DNA from: Streptomyces albus subsp. albus | GTDB taxonomy: Bacteria; Actinomycetota; Actinomycetes; Streptomycetales; Streptomycetaceae | DNA length: 64,000 nucleotides | Assembly (NCBI RefSeq): GCF_000725885.1 | Contig: NZ_JODR01000003.1 | Coordinates: forward strand, 1-64,000 | Reading direction: 5' to 3' | Shown: in pieces, positions 53,801-62,567 of the stretch | How positions within the stretch are numbered: the first letter of the stretch is position 1 | Layout of the letters: every line of letters starts with the position of its first letter | The notes under the pieces: generated by a model | What the model saw: only the letters and a program-made list of their open reading frames with translations | The model's database searches: none | Told to the model about the DNA's origin: nothing | Made by a program: the position numbers and the translations under genes

Positions 53801-55111
53801 TCACTCCCCCTTCGGGCGCGGTGCCAGCCAGGCGAGGGAGGCGGTGACCAGGGCGCCCACGCCGGTGTCGAGGGTGGGCTGCACCACGGGTGCGAAGCGG
53901 GGGCTGTGGTTGCTGGGGATGTCCTGGCTGACCGTGCCGGCGCGTTCGGCCTTGCGGTAGGCGTCCGGGTCGATGCCGCCGATGCCCCAGTAGCTGGAGG
54001 GGCAGCCGAGGCCCGCGGGCAGTTCGCCGAAGTCCTCGCTGGCGGGCACCGGGCCGACGGTGAGTGCGCGGTCGGAGCCGAAGCGGGCGGTGAAGGCGCC
54101 GGCGACGCGCTCGGTGGTGGCCTCGTCGTTGTCGGTGACGGAGAACTCGCTGAGCGTCTCGAAGTCGGGGGCGCGCTCGGCTCCGGACGCCGCACATTCA
54201 CTGGTGACGATCCGGCGGACGGCGTCGAGCACACGGGAGCGGGTGTCGTCGTCGAAGGACCGGACGTTGATCAGCAGCCGGGCGCTGTCCGGAATGATGT
54301 TGGGGCCGCTGCCGGCCTGGACCGAGCCGACGGTCACCACGGCCGGCGTGGTCGCCGCGGTCTCCCGCGCGACGACGGTCTGGAGACGGACGACGGTCAT
54401 CGCGGCCATCACCACGGGATCGACGGCGCGTTCGGGCATGGAGCCGTGCGCGCCGCGCCCGTACAGGGTGACGCGGAGACTGTCGGAGGCCGCCATCATG
54501 ACGCCGGGCCGGGTGAGGAGCGTCCCGGCGGGCGCGGGCAGCACATGCTGGCCCAGGGCCACGTCGGGGCGGGGGATGCGCTGCGCGAGCCCGTCGTCGA
54601 GCATGGCGCGGGCACCCGAGCCGTTCTCCTCGTTGGGCTGGAAGAGGACGACCAGCGTGCCCTGCCACACGTCGGTGCGGTCGGACATCAGACGGGCCGC
54701 GCCCAGCAGACAGGTGACGTGCACGTCGTGGCCGCAGGCGTGCATCACCGGGTGCTCGACGCCGTCCGCGTCGGTACCGGTGGCGTCGGAGGCGTACGGC
54801 AGGCCCGTCTGTTCGCGTACCGGCAGCGCGTCCATGTCGGCGCGCAGCAGGACGGTGGGGCCGTCGCCGTTGTGCAGCACTCCCACGACCCCGGTCCCGC
54901 CGACGTGTTCGCTCACCTCGTAGTCCCACTCGTTGAGCGCCTGCGCGACGTGGCCGGCCGTGCGGTGCTCCTGGAAGCCGAGTTCGGGGTGCTGGTGCAG
55001 GTCTTTGTAGAGCGCTTCGAGGCTGTCACGGATGTCCGGCAGCCCGGCCAGTACGACCTCCGCGGCCTGGGCGGCGAGGTCGTCGTGACCCTCGGGACTC
55101 TTGTCACTCAT
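53801..55111 (-). CDS. M20-family amidohydrolase (M20D, aminoacylase/carboxypeptidase type)
   Basis: The 436-aa product is a two-domain metallo-hydrolase. Family signatures are LHQHPELGFQEHRTA, VLLRADMDALPV, MHACGHDVHVTCLLGAA with the metal-binding Cys/His cluster, FQPNEENGSGARAMLDDG with the catalytic glutamate, and the dimerisation-domain GRGAHGSMP. M20D enzymes cleave N-acyl or aryl amides of amino acids. There is no signal peptide. ATG 55111 is behind AAAGGCG. Its substrate is not indicated by the neighbours. Confidence 0.9.
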   Translation of the reverse strand: MSDKSPEGHDDLAAQAAEVVLAGLPDIRDSLEALYKDLHQHPELGFQEHRTAGHVAQALNEWDYEVSEHVGGTGVVGVLHNGDGPTVLLRADMDALPVREQTGLPYASDATGTDADGVEHPVMHACGHDVHVTCLLGAARLMSDRTDVWQGTLVVLFQPNEENGSGARAMLDDGLAQRIPRPDVALGQHVLPAPAGTLLTRPGVMMAASDSLRVTLYGRGAHGSMPERAVDPVVMAAMTVVRLQTVVARETAATTPAVVTVGSVQAGSGPNIIPDSARLLINVRSFDDDTRSRVLDAVRRIVTSECAASGAERAPDFETLSEFSVTDNDEATTERVAGAFTARFGSDRALTVGPVPASEDFGELPAGLGCPSSYWGIGGIDPDAYRKAERAGTVSQDIPSNHSPRFAPVVQPTLDTGVGALVTASLAWLAPRPKGE

Positions 55112-55193
55112 GGCGGCGCCTTTCGTCGGGCGGGGCGGACGTGTACGGCGGTGCGCCGGGAGGGGCGGGGCCCACGCGGCTTACGTTGGCGGA

Positions 55194-56099
55194 ATGGCTG
55201 ACCGGATGAACGCCCGCGCACAGTGCTCGGTCGCCCTGCTGGCCGCGGCGTCCGGCGCGGTGGACGCGCTCGCCCTCACGGTGCTCGGCCAGGTCTTCGC
55301 CGGGGTGATGACCGGCAACCTCGTGCTGATGGGCGTCACCGCGGGGGCCGGCGGCGAACAGGGGCTGCCCGCCGCGCTCGCCCTGGCCGGGTACGCCACG
55401 GGCACGGCGCTGGCGGCGCGGTACTGCCGCGGCGGCGGAGGAGGCGGGGGCGGCGGAGACGGTGCCGGCGAGAGCGGTGCCGCCGGAGACAGTGCAGGCG
55501 GGAGCGGCGGAGACAGTGCAGGCGAGGGCGGCGACCGCCACGGCGCCGGGGGTGCGCGTCGTGTGCGGAGCTCTGGCGGGGACAGCGCGCGGGGAGAGCG
55601 CGCGGGTGCTGGGACGCGGGGCTCGCACAGCGCGCACGGCGCGAAGGGGGGCGCCCGGGGTACGGCCCGGGCACCGGGCACGGGCTGGCCGCCCCGGGTG
55701 GTGCACTGTCTGATGCTGGAGACGGTGCTGCTCGCCGCGTTCGCAGCGGCGGCGGCCGGACTGGACGGCCGGCCGGAGGGCGGCTGGCGCACGGTTCTGC
55801 TGGTGGCGGCGGCCTTCGCGATGGGCGCCCAGTCCGCCGCGATGCTGGCGGGCGGCACGCTGGCGGCGCCGAGCACCTACTTCACCGGGACGCTCACCGC
55901 GCTGTTCGCCCAGCTCCCGGCCGGCGGCAGGGCACCCGGCGGTTGGGCCGCCGTACGTCTCGTGGCGGTCACCTGCGGTGCGGCGGGCGCCGTCGCGCTG
56001 CGGAGCACCGTTCCGCAGAGCGCGTTCGGGGTGCCCGCCGTACTGGTCGCGGGCGCCCTCCTGCTCCAGTTCGGCGGCGAGCGGGCCGCGCGCGAGTAG
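55194..56099 (+). CDS. DUF1275 (YoaK-type) membrane protein with repetitive loop insert
   Basis: The 301-aa product matches DUF1275: helix 1 GAVDALALTVLGQVFAGVMTGNLVLMGV and a paired C-terminal motif AFAMGAQSAAMLAGG...STYFTGTLTALFAQL. About six helices are predicted. Residues 79-162 form a Gly/Ser/Asp/Arg-rich insert between helices 3 and 4, absent from ordinary family members. Function is unknown for the family. ATG at 55194 is chosen; the frame opens at 55101 without a ribosome site. Confidence 0.85.
   Translation: MADRMNARAQCSVALLAAASGAVDALALTVLGQVFAGVMTGNLVLMGVTAGAGGEQGLPAALALAGYATGTALAARYCRGGGGGGGGGDGAGESGAAGDSAGGSGGDSAGEGGDRHGAGGARRVRSSGGDSARGERAGAGTRGSHSAHGAKGGARGTARAPGTGWPPRVVHCLMLETVLLAAFAAAAAGLDGRPEGGWRTVLLVAAAFAMGAQSAAMLAGGTLAAPSTYFTGTLTALFAQLPAGGRAPGGWAAVRLVAVTCGAAGAVALRSTVPQSAFGVPAVLVAGALLLQFGGERAARE
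55455..55524. repeat. Short tandem repeats within the DUF1275 loop
   Basis: GGAGACAGTGCAGGCG occurs at 55485-55500 and 55509-55524 (24-base period), with a diverged copy at 55455. The repeats stay in frame and encode Gly/Asp/Ser/Ala-rich units, consistent with slippage expansion. Confidence 0.65.
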
Positions 56100-56436
56100 G
56101 CGCGGGCGGGCACGGCCCGGCTCCCGGGCGGTGCCGCCGGCGCTCCGGAGGACGCGTACTGCCTGTGCCACGGGCGGGGCCTTCCACGACGGGCTGGCGC
56201 TTCCCTTCGACGCTCGCCCATCGTCGCCGCGGGCGCGAGACGGACCGGGCCGGAATCGGCCATCCGGGGCCCCGGCGGACCCCGGCACCGACCGGGGAGA
56301 GCTCGCACGCGCCCGAACTCAACCCGACCGGCGGCATTATCAGCCGAATCACCCAGATGCCCGTTTCACACCGACCGCACCATCTGTGAAGCTGGTGAAA
56401 CTCATGGTGACCGTCCCACTACATCAGGAGTAACTG
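56100..56436 (+). promoter_or_regulatory. Promoter region of smeA
   Basis: No gene is supported in these 337 bases. Near the 3' end GTTTCAC (56363-56369) and GTGAAAC (56395-56401) form an inverted pair, with TTCACA/TGTGAA (56365-56370, 56385-56390) nested within it. This could bind a developmental regulator. The ribosome site AGGAG lies at 56427-56431, before GTG 56437. Confidence 0.4.
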
Positions 56437-56631
56437 GTGATCCTCTCCATCTCGGGTGTCGTGCTGCTGGGCCTGATCGTCTTCCTCTTCTTCCGCAAGG
56501 ACAACCTCAAGATCTCCCACGCGCTGGTGTGCGCGCTCTTCGGCTTCTACCTCGCCGGCACGGCGATGGCCCCCGGCATCAAGGCGGGCGGCGAGAGCCT
56601 GGCGAGCCTGCTCGGCGGGTTCAAGCCCTGA
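56437..56631 (+). CDS. smeA: Small sporulation membrane protein SmeA
   Basis: This 64-aa protein starts with a hydrophobic helix (LSISGVVLLGLIVFLFF), a short basic turn RKDNLK, and a second helix (HALVCALFGFYLAGTAMA). SmeA of S. coelicolor is a protein of this size that localises to sporulation septa and recruits the DNA translocase SffA. The identification rests on size, topology and the immediately downstream FtsK-like gene, 55 bases away. GTG 56437 is behind AGGAG. Confidence 0.85.
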   Translation: MILSISGVVLLGLIVFLFFRKDNLKISHALVCALFGFYLAGTAMAPGIKAGGESLASLLGGFKP

Positions 56632-56686
56632 CCGGGCGGCGAGGGAGCGCCGGCGGACCGCCGGGCCGGCGCCCCGGGAGCGGGTC

Positions 56687-58495
56687 GTGACCCGGTGGAC
56701 GAAACCGGCGCGGCCGTCCCGGTGGCGGATGCGCAACGCCGTACGGGCGGGGGCGGACGGCGTGCTGGACGTCTGCCATCCGCTGCTGGTGCTCGGCCGC
56801 GGACTGCGGCGCCTGGCGGCGCGGAGCGCGGCCTGGTGGCGGCGCGCCCCGCGCGAGCGCCGCGGCCCCGCGCTGTTCCTGCTCGCGGTCTGCGGCGCCC
56901 TGGTGTGGCTGCTGCCGTATGGACGCACCGCCGCCCTGCTGGCCCTGCTGGGTGCCGCCGCCTGGCACGGCAGGGAGCGCGCGGCGATGCCGTACGCCGC
57001 GCCGGCCGGCCCCGACGAGACCGAGCGCACCCGGCTGCGGGCCCTGTACGAGGCACTGGTGCCCTACTTCGCCCCCGTGGGCGACCCGGCCCCGCCACCG
57101 CTGTACACGCACGGTGGCGACTGGACCGAGGTCTTCGAGGAGTTCGCCTTCCGCGACGGCCGCATCAGCGAGCTGCTGCTGTGCTACCCGGCCTGGTTCC
57201 GGGACGGCGAACCGGCCGAACGCCTGCGCATCGAGGCGGTGCTGGCGGCCAAGACCGGCCGGGAGCGCGAGTACCGCTTCTGCTGGGACCAGGAGGGCAA
57301 CCGGCTGGAGATGACGGCGCTCGAACCGCTGCCCACCGACATCCCCGTCCAGCCGTTCGTCACCGCCCCCGGGGAGGCCGTGCTCGGCTTCACCGACGGC
57401 CCTGAGGTCCGGCGGACCGTCCCGGTGCGGCTCCTGACCGGGGCCGGGATGCGGGACGTGCCGCCCGTGCTGTGGCGTACCGGGCCGCGTTCGACCGAGC
57501 CGCACCTGCTGGCCGTCGGTCTGCCGGGGGCCGGGACGAGTTCGCTGCTGCGGTCGCTGGCCCTCCAGGCCCTCTGCCGCCGCGGCGATGTGCTGATCGT
57601 GGACGGTGACGGGGGCGGCGAGTTCGCGTGCCTGGCGGCGCGGCACGGGGTGCTGGGCGTGGAGACCACCCTGCCGGGGGCGCTGTCCGCGCTGGAGTGG
57701 GCGGACCGGGAGACGGAACGGCGACTGCTGGCCGCCGGCCGGGCCCGGCAGCGCGGCGAGGACCTCCCTCAGGACGTCCGGCGGCCCCTGTGGGTGCTGC
57801 TGGACCGGCCCACCGCGCTCGCCCTCCCCCGGTTCCCGCAGGCCGCCGGGCCGGACGCCGGGGCCGGGCCCGGCCTGCTGGAGCTGCTGCGGACCCCGCT
57901 GCGCCACGGCCGTGCCGCCGGGGTGACGGTGGTGGTGGCCGAACCGTTCGCGGCCCTGGACGAGCTGCCTCACGAGGTGTTCGCCCATGCCCGGGCGCGT
58001 GTGGTCCTGGGCGCGGTCCGGCCCGAGGAGGCGGGCGCGGTCCTCGGGCAGACGCCGCAGACCGGCCCGCCCGCCGGTTCGCCGCCCGGCCGGGGTTTCG
58101 CACGGCTGGGCACGGGCCCGGTCCTGCGGCTCCAGGTGCCGGCCACGCCGGACCCGTTCGACGAGACGGCCGGCGAGGCCGCACGGCGGGCGGTGTGGTC
58201 GCTGCTGCCCGGCTCGGTGCACGAGCCCTCCGCACGGCCGGCGGTCCTCGGCCACACCCCGGCGGCAGCCCCGGTCCCGCCCGCCCCGGCCCGTCCCCCC
58301 ACGGCGGGTGCCCCGCCGCGGTCCGCCCCCGAGGCCCCTCACCACGACGGGTGGGACGGCGGGTACGGCGGCCGGGACGGCGAACGCGGCGGGCGCGACC
58401 ACCGGGGCGGCCGGCAGGCCCGGGAGGGCAAGCGGGAGCGGGGCGGCCGGGGTCCGGGCCGGGGCACGGTGGCCTCCGCCCGTCAGGCCACGTAG
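56687..58495 (+). CDS. sffA: SpoIIIE/FtsK-like translocase SffA (degenerate P-loop)
   Basis: The 602-aa product has an N-terminal membrane section (ALFLLAVCGALVWLLP, AALLALLGAAAW), a middle domain, and an FtsK/TraB-type ATPase domain. SffA acts with SmeA at sporulation septa to help chromosome segregation in Streptomyces. Here Walker A is GLPGAGTSS (278-286) with T284 where lysine is expected, and Walker B is VLLD373-R374 with no glutamate. The C-terminus is a low-complexity Gly/Arg/Pro tail of about 80 residues. Either nucleotide use is altered or ATPase activity is lost. GTG 56687 has GGGAG upstream. Confidence 0.85.
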   Translation: MTRWTKPARPSRWRMRNAVRAGADGVLDVCHPLLVLGRGLRRLAARSAAWWRRAPRERRGPALFLLAVCGALVWLLPYGRTAALLALLGAAAWHGRERAAMPYAAPAGPDETERTRLRALYEALVPYFAPVGDPAPPPLYTHGGDWTEVFEEFAFRDGRISELLLCYPAWFRDGEPAERLRIEAVLAAKTGREREYRFCWDQEGNRLEMTALEPLPTDIPVQPFVTAPGEAVLGFTDGPEVRRTVPVRLLTGAGMRDVPPVLWRTGPRSTEPHLLAVGLPGAGTSSLLRSLALQALCRRGDVLIVDGDGGGEFACLAARHGVLGVETTLPGALSALEWADRETERRLLAAGRARQRGEDLPQDVRRPLWVLLDRPTALALPRFPQAAGPDAGAGPGLLELLRTPLRHGRAAGVTVVVAEPFAALDELPHEVFAHARARVVLGAVRPEEAGAVLGQTPQTGPPAGSPPGRGFARLGTGPVLRLQVPATPDPFDETAGEAARRAVWSLLPGSVHEPSARPAVLGHTPAAAPVPPAPARPPTAGAPPRSAPEAPHHDGWDGGYGGRDGERGGRDHRGGRQAREGKRERGGRGPGRGTVASARQAT

Positions 58496-60117
58496 GAGCG
58501 GGGCAGGTCCGAGGGGGTGGCGGCGCCGGAGCGGACGAGGTCGGCGGCGGCGGCCAGCCGGGCCGCGGCCTCCCGGGCGAGCGGCTCGCCGATGGTGAAC
58601 GGGAGCCGCACGAACCCTTCGAAGGCGCCGTCCACGCCGAAGCGCGGCCCCGAGGGCACCCGCACGCCGAGCCGTTCACCGGCCTCCGCGATCCGGGAGC
58701 CGGAGAGCCCGCCGGTGCGCACCCACAGGGTGAGGCCGCCGTGCGGAACGGTGTACTCCCAGTCGGGCAGGTGGTCGCGGAGCGCGGCGGTCAGCGCCTC
58801 GCGGTTCTCCCGCGCACGTTCGCGGCGCAGGGTGACGGCCTTCTCCCAGCCGTCCCCGGTCATCAGCTCGGTGACGGCCAGCTGTTCGAGGACGGGGCTG
58901 CCCAGGTCGGCGTAGGCGCGGGCGGCGGTGAGACTGCGGATGATCTCGGGCGCGGCGCGGATCCAGCCGATCCGCAGCCCGGCCCAGATCGACTTGCTCA
59001 CGGAGCCGACGGTGATGACGGCCGAGCCGCCCGGGTCGTAGGAGGCCATCGGCGGCGGCATCTCCAGGCCCGGGGCGCCGGTGGCCGGGGTACCGGTGGC
59101 GCCGGGCGGACCCAGCGGCAGGTCGGCCATGGTCTCGTCGGCGATCAGGACGGTGCCCGAGGCGCGGGCGGCCGAGACCAGTTCGCGGCGCTCCTCCTCG
59201 TCGGCCAGGGCGCCGGTCGGATTGTGGAAGTCCGCGACCACGTAGGCGAGCCGGGGTGCGGCCTCCCGCAGGGTGCGGTGCCAGGCGGGCAGGTCCCAGC
59301 CGGTGTAGTGGCCCGCCATGGGGACGGGAACCAGGCGGCCCCCCGTCTCGCGCAGGAGCTGGAGGATGTTCGCGTAGGAGGGGTGCTCGACGGCGATGCG
59401 TTCGCCGCGGGGCGCCATCAGCCGTGCCAGCGCGCCGACGCCGCCCATCGCCCCGGTGGTGATCATGATTTGCTGCGGCATCGTCGGCACGCCTTGCGCG
59501 GTGTACCGGTCGGCGACGGCCTCCCGCAGCACCGGCAGGCCGGCCGGGTAGTCGCCGTGCGTGTGGGAGTAGGGCGCCAGGGCTTCGAGGGCCCGCCGGA
59601 ACGCCTCGCTCATGTACGGCTCGGGTGCGGGCAGTGCGGCGCAGCCCAGGTCGATGACGGTGCCCTCGTTCTCCGGCGGGAGGGGGTCGAGGCCGCGGGT
59701 GGGCAGCGGCTTGCCGGCCGGGACGGTCGTCCAGCTGCCCGAGCCGCGCCGGGACTCCAGGAAACCGTCGGCGCGCAGCGCCTCGAAGGCGGCGGCGACG
59801 GTGGTACGGCTCACCGAGAGGGCGGCGGCCAGCTCCCGTTCGGCGGGCAGCCGCGTCGCCACGGGGATGCGCCCCTCCAGGACGAGGAGCCGCAGCCCGT
59901 CGGCCAGGGAGCGGTAGGCGGGCACCTTGCGGGACGCGGGGGCGGCGCCGTTCTCCGCGCCGTTCCCGGTGCCGTCGTGCGCCGCCCGTGCGGCGCCGCC
60001 CGTCCCGTCCTCGGCCGGGAGCACGGCGGTGCCGCCGCGCTCCCGGCGCACCGGGTGCTGCGATCCCAGCAGCCGGGCGAGCTGGGGGGCTCCCACCGCG
60101 GAGTTCCAATGCGGCAT
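58483..60117 (-). CDS. MocR-family regulator (YczR-like): GntR winged helix fused to aminotransferase fold
   Basis: The 544-aa product has an N-terminal GntR winged helix-turn-helix (about 75-140, LPAERELAAALSVSRTTVAAAFEALRADGFLESR). A fold-type-I aminotransferase domain follows, with VADFHNPTG, IADET and the PLP lysine in VGSVSKSIWAGLRIGW. MocR proteins use PLP as a sensor. Divergent placement with a YczE membrane gene is the known YczR/YczE arrangement, so it probably controls that gene. ATG 60117 has GGAGAGG 11 bases upstream. Its 3' end overlaps the sffA tail by 13 bases. Confidence 0.9.
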   Translation of the reverse strand: MPHWNSAVGAPQLARLLGSQHPVRRERGGTAVLPAEDGTGGAARAAHDGTGNGAENGAAPASRKVPAYRSLADGLRLLVLEGRIPVATRLPAERELAAALSVSRTTVAAAFEALRADGFLESRRGSGSWTTVPAGKPLPTRGLDPLPPENEGTVIDLGCAALPAPEPYMSEAFRRALEALAPYSHTHGDYPAGLPVLREAVADRYTAQGVPTMPQQIMITTGAMGGVGALARLMAPRGERIAVEHPSYANILQLLRETGGRLVPVPMAGHYTGWDLPAWHRTLREAAPRLAYVVADFHNPTGALADEEERRELVSAARASGTVLIADETMADLPLGPPGATGTPATGAPGLEMPPPMASYDPGGSAVITVGSVSKSIWAGLRIGWIRAAPEIIRSLTAARAYADLGSPVLEQLAVTELMTGDGWEKAVTLRRERARENREALTAALRDHLPDWEYTVPHGGLTLWVRTGGLSGSRIAEAGERLGVRVPSGPRFGVDGAFEGFVRLPFTIGEPLAREAAARLAAAADLVRSGAATPSDLPRSYVA

Positions 60118-60161
60118 CGTTGCGGTCCACCTCTCCAGGATTGGCCGTAGAACTGGCCTGC

Positions 60162-60186
60162 TTCCATGCCACAGAGTGCCATGGAA
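60162..60186. promoter_or_regulatory. Inverted repeat in the yczR-yczE divergent region (operator candidate)
   Basis: TTCCATG and CATGGAA are perfect 7-base arms separated by 11 bases. Directly upstream are two related direct motifs, ATTGGCC (60140-60146) and ACTGGCC (60152-60158). MocR regulators bind direct and inverted repeats in such regions. The palindrome overlaps two possible ATG starts of yczE. Confidence 0.55.
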
Positions 60187-60216
60187 ACGTCCATTGGCAC
60201 GAGAAGGGGTGGATCT

Positions 60217-60903
60217 TTGTCCGCATCGAGAGCATCGCGAGGTTCTGGCAGGCGGCTGCCCCGGCGGCTCGTCCAGCTCTATGCGGGACTGGCGCTGTAC
60301 GGGGCGAGCGCGGCGCTGATGGTCCGGGCGGGACTGGGGCTCGACCCCTGGGACGTCTTCCACCAGGGCGTCGCCGAGCACACGGGCCTGTCCATCGGCA
60401 CGGTCTCCATCATCGTGGGCGCACTGGTGCTGCTGCTGTGGTGGCCGATGCGCGAGCGCCCGGGCCTGGGCACGGTCTCCAACGTCTTCATGGTGGGCCT
60501 GTCCATGGACGCGACACTGTGGCTGCTCCCCCAGCTCGACGCGCTCGCCCTGCGGGTGGTGCTGCTGGTGGCCGGCGTGGTGCTCAACGGGGCGGCGACA
60601 GGGCTGTACATCTCGGCCCGCTTCGGACCCGGCCCCCGGGACGGCCTGATGACGGGCCTGCACAAGGTGACGGGCCGCTCGATCCGGCTGGTGCGCACGG
60701 GGATCGAGGTGGCGGTGCTCATCAGCGGCATCCTGCTGGGCGGTTCGGCCGGCGTGGGTACGGTCCTGTACGCGCTGGCCATCGGCCCGCTCGCGCAGTT
60801 CTTCCTCCGCGTCTTCGCGCTGCCGGGCAGCCCCGGGGCCCAGCCGGCCCCGCGGGTGGTGGCCCGCGGCGGCGGCCGGCGGCGCGCGATACTGCGGCGG
60901 TGA
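60217..60903 (+). CDS. YczE-family integral membrane protein
   Basis: The 228-aa product has five to six hydrophobic helices (LVQLYAGLALYGASAALMV, GTVSIIVGALVLLLWW, VVLLVAGVVLNGAATGLYI, and others) and the family signature GLGLDPWDVFHQG with ARFGPGPRDGLMTGLHK. The family is usually paired with a divergent MocR regulator, as here; function is unknown. TTG 60217 has AAGGGGTGG at good spacing and is preferred. ATGs at 60166 and 60181 are in frame but lack ribosome sites and overlap the palindrome. Confidence 0.85.
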   Translation: MSASRASRGSGRRLPRRLVQLYAGLALYGASAALMVRAGLGLDPWDVFHQGVAEHTGLSIGTVSIIVGALVLLLWWPMRERPGLGTVSNVFMVGLSMDATLWLLPQLDALALRVVLLVAGVVLNGAATGLYISARFGPGPRDGLMTGLHKVTGRSIRLVRTGIEVAVLISGILLGGSAGVGTVLYALAIGPLAQFFLRVFALPGSPGAQPAPRVVARGGGRRRAILRR

Positions 60904-61700
60904 CGAACGGACGACCGACCACGCCCCGCATCCCGGCACCCCGCCACCCCTTCTTCGACCATCCGGGGCCGCTGGCCTTCGCACACCGGGGCGGCACGGC
61001 CGCGGGACTGGAGAACACCCACGCGGCGTTCGAACGCGCCGTAGGGCTGGGCTACCGCTACCTGGAGACCGACGTCCACACCACGGCCGACGGGGCGCTG
61101 GTCGCCTTCCACGACGCGACGCTGGACCGGACGACCGACGCCTCCGGCCCGATCGCCCGGCTCAGCTGGAACGAGGTGCGCCGCGCCCAGGTCGCCGGGC
61201 GGGAGCCGGTGCCGCTCTTCGCCGATCTGCTGCGTGCCTTCCCCGCACAGCGCTGGAACGTCGATCTGAAGACCGGCAGCGCCCTCGTTCCGCTGCTGGA
61301 GCTCCTGGACCGCGAGGACGCCTGGGAGAGGGTGTGTGTCGGCTCGTTCTCGCAGGCACGCGTGGACCGGGCACGGGCACTGGCCGGGCCGCGGCTGCTG
61401 ACCTCACTGGGCACCTCGGGCGCCCTCGCCCTGCGGCTGCGCGCCTACCGGCTGCCCTGGCGGCTCCCGCCCGGCGCGGGCTGCGCCCAGGTGCCCGAGC
61501 GGCACGGGCGGGTACGTGTCGTGGACCGGGCCTTCGTGCGGGCCGCGCACGCGCGCGGCCTCCAGGTTCACGTGTGGACCGTCAACGACCGGGCCCGGGC
61601 GGAGGCGCTGCTGGACCTGGGCGTGGACGGGATCATGACGGACAGGCTGGAGATGCTCCGGGACCTGCTCGCGGAGCGCGGCGCCTGGCCACGGGAGTGA
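60900..61700 (+). CDS. Glycerophosphodiester phosphodiesterase
   Basis: The 266-aa TIM-barrel enzyme hydrolyses glycerophosphodiesters to glycerol 3-phosphate and an alcohol. Catalytic signatures are AHRGG with the first histidine, ENTHAAF, LETDVHTTADGALVAFHDATLDRTT with the metal ligands and second histidine, and NVDLKTG. The C-terminal GLQVHVWTVND and DGIMTDRLE are typical. No signal peptide, so it acts on cytoplasmic substrates. GTG 60900 overlaps the yczE stop (GTGA), so the two genes are translationally coupled. Confidence 0.93.
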   Translation: MTNGRPTTPRIPAPRHPFFDHPGPLAFAHRGGTAAGLENTHAAFERAVGLGYRYLETDVHTTADGALVAFHDATLDRTTDASGPIARLSWNEVRRAQVAGREPVPLFADLLRAFPAQRWNVDLKTGSALVPLLELLDREDAWERVCVGSFSQARVDRARALAGPRLLTSLGTSGALALRLRAYRLPWRLPPGAGCAQVPERHGRVRVVDRAFVRAAHARGLQVHVWTVNDRARAEALLDLGVDGIMTDRLEMLRDLLAERGAWPRE

Positions 61701-62567
61701 TCACGGGACGGCCGGCTCCGGGCCCGCCCCCTCCCGGCCCAGGACCCGGTCCAGGAAGTCGCCCACGGCACGGGCGAAACCGTCCGGGTCGTCCTCGTGC
61801 AGCCAGTGCCCGCAGCCGTGGAAGGTCACCAGTTCGGTGTGCGGGCGCTCCCGTACCATCCGCTGCGCCACCGTCTCGGAGAGCAGAAAACTGTGCTCGG
61901 CGCGCAGCAGCAGCGCGGGCTGCCGGGAGGCGCGCCAGTGGGCGCTCAGATCGCCGGTGAAGGCGTGCTGCGAGGCCATCATGTCGTCGGCGTCGAACAA
62001 CAGCCCCCATCCGTCGGGGAATGCGACCGCGCTGTCGAGGAAGTACCCGGCGTCCGGGATACCGTGTGCCTCGATAGCGGCCCCCAGTGCGGCCCGGCTG
62101 GGGGCGCGGCGCGGCCAGCCGGTGCAGTCGAGCACGGGCCGGGTCTCCGGCTCCCGGTTGAGGACCGTCATGTCGGAGACGACCAGGGCCCGCACCCGCT
62201 GCGGGGCGCGGGCGGCCAGGACGTAGGCGACGGCCCCGCCCATGGAGTGGCCGAGAACGGCGGCCGAGCCGATGCCGAGCGCGTCGAGAAGCGCGACGGC
62301 GTCGTCGGCGTACCCCTCCGGCGTGAAGTCGGACGCGCTGTCGGAGCGGCCGTGGCCGCGCTGGTCCGGGGCGACGACCCGGTAGCGGCCCGCCAGTGCG
62401 CGGGCCAGCGGCGTGAAGAGCCGGCCGCGGCCGAAGTGCCCGTGCAGGGCGAGCAGTACGGGGTGGTCGCCGCCGGAGTCGAGGTACGCCAGGCGGCGCC
62501 CGCCGAGGTCGAGGGAGTGCTCGGCCGGCGCTGCGGCGCCGGCCGGCTGGTCGCGTGCGGCTGGCAT
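61701..62567 (-). CDS. Alpha/beta-hydrolase
   Basis: This 288-aa enzyme has the oxyanion turn LHGHFGRG, DQRGHGRSD, the nucleophile elbow GHSMGG and the catalytic histidine in FHGCGHWLHEDDP. A cap domain follows the nucleophile. The overall pattern is common to esterases and to haloalkane-dehalogenase/epoxide-hydrolase relatives; the substrate is unknown. It abuts the phosphodiesterase gene tail to tail with no gap. ATG 62567 begins MPAARDQPAG. Confidence 0.87.
   Translation of the reverse strand: MPAARDQPAGAAAPAEHSLDLGGRRLAYLDSGGDHPVLLALHGHFGRGRLFTPLARALAGRYRVVAPDQRGHGRSDSASDFTPEGYADDAVALLDALGIGSAAVLGHSMGGAVAYVLAARAPQRVRALVVSDMTVLNREPETRPVLDCTGWPRRAPSRAALGAAIEAHGIPDAGYFLDSAVAFPDGWGLLFDADDMMASQHAFTGDLSAHWRASRQPALLLRAEHSFLLSETVAQRMVRERPHTELVTFHGCGHWLHEDDPDGFARAVGDFLDRVLGREGAGPEPAVP

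Noticed and set aside
56437..58495. Small membrane protein plus FtsK/TraB-like gene as part of an integrative conjugative element
   Set aside because: No integrase, excisionase, Rep or att site is visible nearby, and the pair fits smeA-sffA.
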